Shown in pieces: positions 1-6,369 of a stretch of 7,333 nucleotides of DNA. How positions within the stretch are numbered: position 1 is the stretch's first letter; each line of letters opens with the position of its first letter. Source of the DNA: Bacillota bacterium (GTDB taxonomy: Bacteria; Bacillota; Clostridia; Christensenellales; Borkfalkiaceae); assembly GCA_003343805.1 (NCBI GenBank), contig QAKM01000102.1, positions 1-7,333 on the forward strand, given 5' to 3'. Under the pieces are notes generated by a model. It saw only the letters and a program-made list of their open reading frames with translations. It ran no database searches and was not told the DNA's origin. The position numbers and the translations under genes are program-made.

Positions 1-888
1 GCGGGCAGCGTGACGGCGCTCGTCGCCTTTTCCGACGATTTCGACAACGCCGTCTCGAATTACGATCCCATGAGCGGGGAGAAGGCGCCCATGGTCGAGA
101 TCTTCTACCGCTCGGCGGACGATGCGAGCGCCGCGTTCTACACGGCGGCGACATCGCTGCTCTCTGTCTACGAGGGGACCATCTCCAACGCCTTCGACGT
201 CAACCTCGGCGACGAACAGTATGACTTCTCGTCGACCTCCGAGGTCGTGATGACCATCTTGGGCGGCCTTCTTCCCTTCCTCGTCGTCACGCTCATCTTC
301 TCGAGCTGCACGAGCATCACGCTCGAATCGGTGGCGGGGGAGAAGGAGCGGGGGACGCTCGCGACCATCCTCGTCACGTCCGTCAGGCGCACGGACATCG
401 CCCTCGGCAAGGTGCTGCCGCTTTCGTTCATCGCGGCGCTCGGCGCGCTCTCGAGCTTTTTGGGCATTGCCTTGAGTATGCCCAAGCTCATGGGCCTCGA
501 GCTCGGCGGAATGCTCGTGGAGTACGCCTTCGGCGATTACATCCTGCTGCTCGCGCTCATCGTCTCCATCGTGCCGCTCATCGTTTCGGCGATGACCGCC
601 ATCTCGACGTACGCAAAGTCGGTGAAGGAGGCGTCCTCCTACACGGGCGTCATCATGATCGTCGTCATGGTGCTCTCGCTCGTCTCCTCCTTTGTGACGG
701 GCATCGGCGATTGGGTCGCCGCCATCCCCGTCCTCGGCACGGTGGTCGCTGTCCAGCGCGTGCTGGAAGGGGGAGCCGCGCTCCTCGTGGGGCTCATTGC
801 CATCGGCATCAACCTCGTCTTTACGGCGCTCCTCATCCTGCTGACGGCGAGGATGTTGGGGAGCGAGCGCATCATGTTCGGCAAATGA
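1..888 (+). CDS. ABC-2 type (NatB-like) transporter permease, C-terminal part
   Basis: This is the membrane subunit of an ABC exporter; the frame is open from base 1, so the start lies outside the window and the first Met at base 10 is probably internal. Counting from base 1, residues 1 to about 80 are polar and look like an extracytoplasmic domain. Hydrophobic segments follow at about 82-102, 138-160, 178-200, 213-234, 237-252 and 258-283. Between the first two visible segments lies the cytoplasmic motif ESVAGEKERGTLATILVTSV (about 109-128) followed by ALGKVLP. This 'E+ERGTL..L.T...R..I..GK' block is characteristic of NatB and related ABC-2 permeases. In NatAB systems the partner is an ATPase, usually encoded next door, and the pair exports sodium or drugs; the substrate here cannot be read from the sequence. 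The ATPase gene is expected upstream. The gene converges on groEL, and I see no strong terminator directly after it. Confidence 0.85.
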   Translation, partial: AGSVTALVAFSDDFDNAVSNYDPMSGEKAPMVEIFYRSADDASAAFYTAATSLLSVYEGTISNAFDVNLGDEQYDFSSTSEVVMTILGGLLPFLVVTLIFSSCTSITLESVAGEKERGTLATILVTSVRRTDIALGKVLPLSFIAALGALSSFLGIALSMPKLMGLELGGMLVEYAFGDYILLLALIVSIVPLIVSAMTAISTYAKSVKEASSYTGVIMIVVMVLSLVSSFVTGIGDWVAAIPVLGTVVAVQRVLEGGAALLVGLIAIGINLVFTALLILLTARMLGSERIMFGK

Positions 889-944
889 GTTTGGGCAATA
901 TTCATCGGCTGAATACTTTGTCGCCTTTGCGCACTCCTCGGTCA

Positions 945-977
945 CTTACGTCTCAGTAAGCTCCCTTCGTCGCTTAC
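945..977. repeat. Overlapping inverted repeats sharing one arm
   Basis: CTTAC (945-949) is complementary to GTAAG (956-960) with a 6-base loop. GTAAGC (956-961) is also complementary to GCTTAC (972-977) with a 10-base loop. The two hairpins share the middle arm and exclude each other. The flanks contain related phrases (CTCCTCGGTC at 935-944 and CTCCTCGTCTC at 983-993), so this looks like part of an intergenic repeat, not a gene signal. Function is unknown. Confidence 0.5.
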
Positions 978-1071
978 GCAGGCTCCTCGTCTCAGCCGCG
1001 ACTCTTGCCAAAACAATGAACTGATCGTCAAGCGTGAAGTATCTGCGGCGATGAGTCTCATCGTATCCCAT

Positions 1072-1118
1072 GGCTCCCTCTTTGAGGGAGCTGTCGAGTG
1101 TAGCGAGACTGAAGGAGT
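1072..1118. repeat. Palindromic intergenic repeat, copy 1 (GGCTCCCTC type)
   Basis: GCTCCCT (1073-1079) pairs perfectly with AGGGAGC (1085-1091) across a 5-base loop. A second, weak stem-like stretch (GTCGAG...CGAGAC, 1093-1109) and a GAAGGAG tail (1111-1117) follow. The same order (strong CTCCC hairpin, second hairpin, GGAG-rich tail) recurs in the element at 1426-1486. From memory, elements of this architecture are scattered through intergenic regions of gut Clostridia; I cannot name a registered family. Confidence 0.6.
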
Positions 1119-1120
1119 CG

Positions 1121-1151
1121 CCTCAATATAGTCTCCCCTGTGTAAGGGGTG
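1121..1151. repeat. 31-base direct repeat, copy 1
   Basis: This begins CCTCAATATAG and continues into a CCCCT/AGGGG hairpin (1135-1139 with 1145-1149). It matches 1426-1456 at 29 of 31 positions. One of the two differences, T at 1150, breaks the outer hairpin that is intact in the other copy. It directly follows the element at 1072-1118, so two repeat units sit almost head to tail. Confidence 0.75.
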
Positions 1152-1169
1152 AGCAGGCGCTTTTTTGTC

Positions 1170-1217
1170 TTTCAGGGCTCCCGCAAAAGTCGTGCAGCGA
1201 GTTTTGCGGGAAGAGGA
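1170..1217. repeat. GCGGGAAGAGG hairpin module, copy 1
   Basis: TCCCGCAAAA (1179-1188) pairs perfectly over 10 bp with TTTTGCGGGA (1202-1211) across a 13-base loop. The module opens with TTTCAGGGCTCCCGC (1170-1184) and closes with GCGGGAAGAGGAGC. Two related modules lie at 1336-1383 and 1517-1571. No T-tract follows, so it is not a terminator. Confidence 0.65.
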
Positions 1218-1312
1218 GCGGCAGGCGCATAAGGTCATGCGGCAAACGAAGTGCGCCGCAGACCCAAACGCCTTACCGCGACGAGGTGGGCTTTTTGCCG
1301 TCTGCGAACTTG

Positions 1313-1339
1313 GAAACGGCACATGGATCGTGCCGTTTC
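1313..1339. repeat. Perfect 10-bp inverted repeat
   Basis: GAAACGGCAC (1313-1322) is the exact reverse complement of GTGCCGTTTC (1330-1339), with a 7-base loop. It abuts the next GCGGGAAGAGG module, sharing its TTTC. It has no T-tract and no adjacent gene start, so it is probably another repeat fragment. Confidence 0.6.
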
Positions 1340-1383
1340 AGGGTTCCCGCGCAGATGCGAAGCAGATGCGTGGGAAGAGGAGC
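1336..1383. repeat. GCGGGAAGAGG hairpin module, copy 2
   Basis: It opens with TTTCAGGGTTCCCGC (1336-1350), one base different from copy 1. TTCCCGCGCA (1344-1353) pairs with TGCGTGGGAA (1367-1376), 10 bp with one G-T wobble at 1349/1371 and a 13-base loop. The wobble is stable only in plus-strand RNA (it becomes C-A on the other strand). It ends GGGAAGAGGAGC like copy 1. The loop sequence is unrelated to copy 1. Confidence 0.6.
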
Positions 1384-1425
1384 AGTGCGGGCACTACCGC
1401 GCGAGACGGTGGCTTGCTAAGGCCT

Positions 1426-1486
1426 CCTCAATATAGCCTCCCCTGTGTAAGGGGAGGTGGCTTGCCGAAGGCAAGTCGGAGGGGTT
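1426..1486. repeat. Palindromic intergenic repeat, copy 2 (CCTCCCC type)
   Basis: Its first 31 bases repeat 1121-1151. CCTCCCCT (1437-1444) pairs perfectly with AGGGGAGG (1450-1457). A second perfect hairpin follows, CTTGCC (1461-1466) with GGCAAG (1470-1475), then the tail GGAGGGGTTGTT (1478-1489). I recall closely similar two-hairpin elements ending in GGAGGGGTTGTT in many gut Clostridia genomes. No transposase is encoded nearby, so if mobile it would need help from elsewhere. Confidence 0.65.
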
Positions 1487-1516
1487 GTTGATCCCGCTCG
1501 CCGTTTGCCCTTACGA

Positions 1517-1571
1517 CTCTTCGTGCCTCCCGCAAAGATTTTGCGATAGCAAAAGATTTGCGGGAAGAGGA
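1517..1571. repeat. GCGGGAAGAGG hairpin module, copy 3
   Basis: TCCCGCAAA (1528-1536) pairs with TTTGCGGGA (1557-1565). Inside, TTTTGC (1539-1544) pairs with GCAAAA (1549-1554) around a GATA loop. Between the two helices GA (1537-1538) faces GA (1555-1556), a tandem G-A/A-G arrangement. CTCTTC (1517-1522) could extend the structure with GAAGAG (1564-1569) by competing at its base. This is the most elaborate of the three modules. Confidence 0.6.
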
Positions 1572-1573
1572 AT

Positions 1574-1610
1574 AGAGCGCCGCCCGCGGCAAAGCCGCGG
1601 GCGGCGCTCT
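1574..1610. repeat. 17-bp perfect GC-rich hairpin
   Basis: The 17 bases 1574-1590 (AGAGCGCCGCC...) are the exact reverse complement of 1594-1610, with an AAA loop. Read on the minus strand it lies just downstream of the groEL terminator's T-tract (1617-1611). It may be a back-up stem or protect transcripts from 3' exonucleases. On the plus strand it is followed by seven A, not T, so it is not a rightward terminator. It directly adjoins the third GCGGGAAGAGG module. Confidence 0.6.
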
Positions 1611-1644
1611 AAAAAAATCAGGGGCTTGCCACACGGCAAGCCCC
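1611..1644 (-). terminator. Intrinsic terminator of groES-groEL
   Basis: On the minus strand GGGGCTTGCC (1644-1635) pairs perfectly with GGCAAGCCCC (1630-1621) across a 4-base loop, followed by TGATTTTTTT (1620-1611). It lies 35 bases after the groEL stop, the expected place. On the plus strand the same stem is followed by TCCATTTTAT, so it could act weakly in both directions. Confidence 0.85.
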
Positions 1645-1679
1645 TCCATTTTATATCAGAGAATCAATTTTTACGCGGC

Positions 1680-3335
<1,656 letters not shown>

Positions 3336-3343
3336 TCAGGGGG

Positions 3344-3631
3344 TCAGTCCTCGACCACGGCGAGGATATCGCTCTGCTTGATGATGGTGAACTCCTTGCC
3401 GTCCACCTTGAAATCGGTCCCTGCATACTTGGAGCAGAGCACCTTGTCGCCGACCTTCACCTGCATGGTGACTTCCTTGCCGTCGATCACGCCGCCGGGG
3501 CCGACTGCAACGACAACGCACGTCTGCGGCTTTTCCTGTGCGGAAGCGGGGAGAATGAATCCGCTCTTCGTCTTTTCTTCGACGTTCGCCGCTTCGACGA
3601 CGACCTTGTCGAACAATGGTTTGATGTTCAT
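3344..3631 (-). CDS. groES: GroES co-chaperonin (10 kDa)
   Basis: The heptameric lid of GroEL, 95 aa, normal length. It begins MNIKPLFDKVVVEA; the mobile loop that contacts GroEL is at about 18-34 (EEKTKSGFILPASAQEKP), with FIL where E. coli has IVL. VGPGG lies near 43-47, GDKVLCSKYAGTDFKVDGKE follows, and it ends DILAVVED. The frame continues open far upstream across the deaminase and isomerase genes, but that extension is an antisense shadow. The true start is chosen by homology and by AAGGAGG at 3643-3637 on the complement, 5 bases before ATG. It is the first gene of the operon, about 70 bases downstream of its -10 box. Confidence 0.97.
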   Translation of the reverse strand: MNIKPLFDKVVVEAANVEEKTKSGFILPASAQEKPQTCVVVAVGPGGVIDGKEVTMQVKVGDKVLCSKYAGTDFKVDGKEFTIIKQSDILAVVED

Positions 3632-3657
3632 ACCTACCTCCTTAAAAATGCAACGGC

Positions 3658-3669
3658 CGCCCGAAGGCG
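3658..3669 (-). promoter_or_regulatory. UUCG-loop hairpin in groES leader
   Basis: In the leftward transcript CGCC and GGCG (complement of 3669-3666 and 3661-3658) close a UUCG loop. This is a C(UUCG)G tetraloop, a very stable RNA cap. It sits about 15 bases upstream of the groES ribosome binding site, inside the leader. It may stabilise the messenger's 5' region; it does not cover the ribosome binding site. Confidence 0.45.
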
Positions 3670-3701
3670 CCGATCTCGGCTTTGATGCCTTTTTCCCTTC
3701 T

Positions 3702-3729
3702 ATTATAAACGCGGGGAGCGCGTGCTCAA
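3702..3729 (-). promoter_or_regulatory. Sigma-A promoter of groES-groEL
   Basis: On the minus strand TTGAGC (3729-3724) and a perfect TATAAT (3707-3702) are 16 bases apart. The leader to the groES start is about 65 bases. A short dyad, GAGC (3716-3719) with GCTC (3724-3727), overlaps the -35 box and spacer and could be a repressor site. I looked for the HrcA site CIRCE (TTAGCACTC-N9-GAGTGCTAA) in 3632-3880 on both strands and did not find it. Confidence 0.75.
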
Positions 3730-3803
3730 ACGGAAAGATGCCATTTTTTTGGCGAATTTTTCCTGATTTTTCGCGCGTGTGCGCGGCGCGGGCACAAGCC
3801 GAG

Positions 3804-3832
3804 TTGACTTTTCTTTGCAAAATTGCTATAAT
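3804..3832 (+). promoter_or_regulatory. Strong extended -10 sigma-A promoter of comEB
   Basis: TTGACT (3804-3809) and TATAAT (3827-3832) are 17 bases apart, with a TG at 3824-3825 forming the extended -10 TGCTATAAT. The start of transcription is expected near 3839. This places the first in-frame upstream Met (3779) outside the messenger and supports translation from 3875. It fires away from the groES promoter about 100 bases to the left. Confidence 0.85.
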
Positions 3833-3844
3833 CAGTTCATCAAT

Positions 3845-3860
3845 GGGGCATCTGCGCCCC
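3845..3860 (+). promoter_or_regulatory. Leader hairpin abutting the comEB ribosome binding site
   Basis: GGGGC (3845-3849) pairs with GCCCC (3856-3860), and the ribosome binding site GAGGGGG starts at 3861. Because it is directly adjacent, the C-rich arm could in principle pair with either G-rich stretch. No T-tract follows, so it is not an attenuator of the ordinary kind. Confidence 0.4.
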
Positions 3861-3874
3861 GAGGGGGACACTTT

Positions 3875-4339
3875 ATGGATAAATGGGATGAACGCTTTAT
3901 GGAGCTCACGCGCCACGTTGGCGGCTGGGCGAGCTGCTTCCGCCGCAAGGTGGGGGCGGTCATCGTGCGCGACAAGCGCGTCATGACGACGGGCTACAAC
4001 GGTGCGCCTTCGGGCATTCCTTCCTGTGTGGAGAAGGGCGAGTGCCTGCGCGAGAAGCTGAACATCGCAAGCGGCACGCGGGCGGAGCTGTGCTACGGCG
4101 TCCATGCCGAGCAGAACGCCATCATCCAGGCCGCGAAATACGGCATCAACATCACGGGGGCGACGCTCTACTGCACCCACCAGCCCTGCGTCATCTGCGC
4201 AAAGATGATCATCAATGCGGGCATCCGGCGCGTCGTCTACGACGAAGGCTATCCCGACGAGTTCTCCATGCAGCTCTTCCGGGAAGCGGGTACCGTCATC
4301 GAAAAATATTCCGACCTTCAAGGCCGGCAGGAGGAATAA
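3875..4339 (+). CDS. comEB: dCMP deaminase (ComEB family)
   Basis: Zinc-dependent deaminase converting dCMP to dUMP, which feeds thymidylate synthase. The protein has 154 aa, a typical length. The zinc site is clear: HAEQNAI (His77, catalytic Glu79) and HQPCVICAK (Cys105, Cys108). GYNGAPSG (40-47) is the substrate-binding loop of this family, followed by the cysteine-bearing segment CVEKGEC (51-57). Start: ATG at 3875 gives MDKWDERFMELTRHVGGWASC, with GAGGGGG 7 bases upstream; the frame extends to 3779, but the promoter lies within that extension. The name comEB comes from the Bacillus competence locus, although the enzyme is not needed for DNA uptake there; no competence gene is visible here. 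The next gene starts on the base after the stop, so the two are co-transcribed and probably translationally coupled. Confidence 0.92.
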   Translation: MDKWDERFMELTRHVGGWASCFRRKVGAVIVRDKRVMTTGYNGAPSGIPSCVEKGECLREKLNIASGTRAELCYGVHAEQNAIIQAAKYGINITGATLYCTHQPCVICAKMIINAGIRRVVYDEGYPDEFSMQLFREAGTVIEKYSDLQGRQEE

Positions 4340-4858
4340 ATGGATCCCATTGTAACGTTTGAAATGGAGGACGGCTCCGTCTTTCGTGCGGAGCTCTATC
4401 CCGAGCTTGCACCCAACACCGTCAACAACTTTCTCTCCCTTGTCAAAAAGGGCTTCTATGACGGCATCATCTTTCACCGCGTCATCGAAGGCTTCATGAT
4501 CCAGGGAGGGGACCCCAAGGGCGTCGGCACGGGCGGTCCGGGCTACCACATCAAGGGGGAGTTCCGTCTCAACGGCATTGCAAATCCCATCAAGCACGAG
4601 CGCGGCGTCCTCTCGATGGCGCGCGCACAGCATCCCGATTCCGCAGGTTCGCAGTTCTTCGTCATGCACGCGGCGGCGCCCTATCTCGACGGCCAGTACG
4701 CGGCCTTCGGCAAAGTCATCGAGGGGATGGAGGCGGTGGACGCCATCGCCACGACGCCGACCGACTTCCGCGACAAGCCTTTAAAGGAACAGCGGATGAA
4801 GAAGGTGACGGCGGAAACCTTCGGCGTCGATTACCCCGATCCCGAAAAAATCGCCTGA
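4340..4858 (+). CDS. ppiB: Cyclophilin-type peptidyl-prolyl cis-trans isomerase
   Basis: Catalyses rotation of Xaa-Pro bonds during protein folding; 172 aa with no signal peptide, so cytoplasmic. Cyclophilin landmarks: FHRVIEGFMIQGGDPKG (45-61, including catalytic Arg47, Phe52 and Gln55), GVLSMAR (89-95), GSQFFVM (103-109) and LDGQYAAFGKVIEGM (116-130). The position matching human cyclophilin A Trp121 is Tyr115, and the His126 position is Tyr120. Many bacterial cyclophilins lack that Trp and bind cyclosporin weakly, so low sensitivity is expected. The C-terminus beyond about 150 is a family-poor tail. AGGAGG (4329-4334), inside the end of comEB, serves as its ribosome binding site, and TAAATG joins the two genes. 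The symbol ppiB follows the common name of cytoplasmic cyclophilins. Confidence 0.93.
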   Translation: MDPIVTFEMEDGSVFRAELYPELAPNTVNNFLSLVKKGFYDGIIFHRVIEGFMIQGGDPKGVGTGGPGYHIKGEFRLNGIANPIKHERGVLSMARAQHPDSAGSQFFVMHAAAPYLDGQYAAFGKVIEGMEAVDAIATTPTDFRDKPLKEQRMKKVTAETFGVDYPDPEKIA

Positions 4859-4872
4859 AATAGCGCAATATT

Positions 4873-4895
4873 CTGATTATGCGTGACATAATCAG
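4873..4895. promoter_or_regulatory. AT-rich 9-bp palindrome upstream of purB
   Basis: CTGATTATG (4873-4881) is the exact reverse complement of CATAATCAG (4887-4895), with a 5-base centre. It is either an operator or a weak terminator of the comEB-ppiB transcript. For an operator: an extended -10-like TGACATAAT (4884-4892) overlaps its right arm. For a terminator: TTTTGTTTTT at 4904-4913, although separated by 8 bases and with an AT-rich stem. It does not resemble the Bacillus PurR box. Confidence 0.45.
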
Positions 4896-4932
4896 GTTAA
4901 AACTTTTGTTTTTGGACTGTTAGGAGAGTATT

Positions 4933-6369
4933 ATGTCAGACAAACTATTCTACGAAAACCCCTTGACGACCCGCTATGCGAGCCGTGAGATGATCATCAA
5001 CTTCGGCGATGAAAAGCGCTTCCGCCTGTGGAGACAGCTCTGGGTCGCCCTTGCCGAGAGCGAGATGGAGCTCGGGCTTCCCATCACGCAGGAGCAGGTG
5101 GACGATCTCAAGGCGCACATCGACGACATCGATTACGAGCGCGCCGAGGAGTACGAGCGGCAGAAGCGGCACGACGTCATGGCGCACGTCACGGCGTTCG
5201 GCGACGTCGCCCCCTCCGCCAAGGGCATCATCCATCTGGGCGCGACGAGCTGCTTCGTGGACTGCAATTCCGAGCTCATCATCATGCGCGACGCCCTCGA
5301 GATCATCGAACACAAGCTCGTCAACGTCATGGATAAGCTGCGTTCCTTCGCCCTGAAATATAAAGATCTCCCCACGCTCGGCTTCACCCATCTGCAGCCC
5401 GCCCAGCTCACGACGGTAGGCAAGCGTGCCACGCTGTGGCTGCAGGATCTTATGCTCGACTACGAGAGCCTGCAAAACCTCAAAGAGCACTTCAAGCTCC
5501 GCGGCGTCAAGGGCACGACGGGCACGCAGGCGAGCTTTTTGGAACTCTTTGACGGCGACGAAGCGAAGGTCAAGGAGCTCGAAAAGCGCGTTGTCTCTAA
5601 GCTGGGCTATGAAAAAGTGTACGGCGTGACGGGGCAGACCTATCCCCGCAAGTTCGACTACAACGTCCTCTGCGTGCTCTCTCAGATCGCGCAGAGCGCC
5701 TACAAATTCTCCAACGACATCCGCCTTCTGCAGCACATGAAGGAGGTGGAGGAGCCCTTTGAAAAGACGCAGGTCGGCTCCTCGGCGATGGCATACAAGC
5801 GCAACCCGATGCGCTGCGAGCGCATGGGCTCGCTCGCCCGCTATCTCGTGTCCCTTCCCGTGAACTCGGCGATCACGGCTTCGACGCAGTGGTTCGAGCG
5901 TACGCTCGACGACTCGGCAAACCGCCGCATCGTCAACGCGCAGGCCTTCCTCACGGCGGACGCCATCCTTACCATCTACATGAACGTCGCGGAAAACCTC
6001 GTCGTCTATGAGAAGGTCATCGCCAAGCACATCGCGCAGGAGCTTCCCTTCATGGCGACGGAGAACATCATGATGGAGTGCGTCAAGGCGGGCGGGGATC
6101 GGCAGGTGCTGCACGAACGCATCCGCGAGCTCTCGCAGGAGGCGGGCGCCAACGTCAAAGTCAACGGCGGCGAGAACGACCTTCTCGACCGCATCCGCAA
6201 GGATCCGCTCTTTGCCGCGGCGCACGACAAGCTCGAGGAGATCTTAGAGCCCAAAAACTTCATCGGCCGCGCTCCGCACCAGACGGAGGAGTTCATCGCA
6301 AACGAGATCGACCCCATCCTCCGCAACTACCGCGCCATTCTCGGCGCGACGGGTGAAGTGCGCGTCTGA
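4933..6369 (+). CDS. purB: Adenylosuccinate lyase (long, animal-like form)
   Basis: Catalyses two fumarate-releasing steps in purine synthesis: SAICAR to AICAR, and adenylosuccinate to AMP. It is a cytoplasmic homotetramer of the fumarase/aspartase superfamily. At 478 aa it is longer than the ~430-aa Bacillus PurB. Landmarks: RHDVMAHV (79-86), GIIHLGATSCFVD (98-110), GFTHLQPAQLTTVGKR (150-165, with catalytic His153), GVKGTTGTQASFLELF (191-206), the superfamily signature GSSAMAYKRNP (282-292, with catalytic Ser near 283-284), QWFERTLDDSANRR (319-332) and QELPFMATENI (369-379). As I recall human ADSL, most of these blocks are nearly identical in it, so this belongs to that branch. The usual Pro in GSSAMPYKRNP is Ala287 here. 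AGGAG (4922-4926) lies 6 bases before ATG. It may have its own promoter; a terminator follows. Confidence 0.97.
   Translation: MSDKLFYENPLTTRYASREMIINFGDEKRFRLWRQLWVALAESEMELGLPITQEQVDDLKAHIDDIDYERAEEYERQKRHDVMAHVTAFGDVAPSAKGIIHLGATSCFVDCNSELIIMRDALEIIEHKLVNVMDKLRSFALKYKDLPTLGFTHLQPAQLTTVGKRATLWLQDLMLDYESLQNLKEHFKLRGVKGTTGTQASFLELFDGDEAKVKELEKRVVSKLGYEKVYGVTGQTYPRKFDYNVLCVLSQIAQSAYKFSNDIRLLQHMKEVEEPFEKTQVGSSAMAYKRNPMRCERMGSLARYLVSLPVNSAITASTQWFERTLDDSANRRIVNAQAFLTADAILTIYMNVAENLVVYEKVIAKHIAQELPFMATENIMMECVKAGGDRQVLHERIRELSQEAGANVKVNGGENDLLDRIRKDPLFAAAHDKLEEILEPKNFIGRAPHQTEEFIANEIDPILRNYRAILGATGEVRV

Larger units (their letters stand above)
889..1679. other. Gene-free repeat-rich region between convergent permease and groEL
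   Basis: Roughly 790 bases separate the permease stop from the groEL stop. The short open frames here show no protein-like composition, no good ribosome binding site and no family resemblance. Instead I count about ten inverted repeats between 945 and 1644, some of which recur as related copies. They are listed as separate entries. The stretch 978-1071 holds nothing I can identify beyond sequence resembling the surrounding repeat material. As the space lies between two convergent genes, insertions would disturb no promoter, which fits its accumulation of repeats. Confidence 0.7.

Noticed and set aside
899..915. Terminator for the permease (TATTC/GAATA)
   Set aside because: Only 5 AT-rich base pairs and no T-tract; too weak to call.
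942..1491. Several 60- to 126-codon open frames in both directions
   Set aside because: They cross several hairpin repeats, overlap each other, lack ribosome binding sites, and are rich in Arg and Cys from repeat sequence. I treat the region as non-coding.
1072..1571. CRISPR array
   Set aside because: The repeats differ in length and spacing, are mainly palindromic modules with changing loops, and no regular spacer pattern exists.
3804..3824. Possible CtsR heat-shock operator (AGTCAA and GCAAAG on the complement)
   Set aside because: Only one heptad is close to the consensus, the spacing to the other half is wrong, and it sits upstream of the groES promoter instead of over it.
3779..3874. 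Upstream in-frame start for the dCMP deaminase
   Set aside because: The near-consensus promoter (3804-3832) lies inside this stretch, so it would not be transcribed. The ATG at 3875 has a good ribosome binding site and family-typical N-terminus.
3632..4669. A 346-codon leftward extension upstream of groES in the same frame
   Set aside because: It runs antisense through comEB and ppiB, crosses the groES promoter and ribosome binding site, and has no GroES homology; groES starts at 3631.
4945..6225. A 426-codon leftward open frame opposite purB
   Set aside because: It mirrors purB codons on the other strand; no start signal, promoter or recognisable domain.
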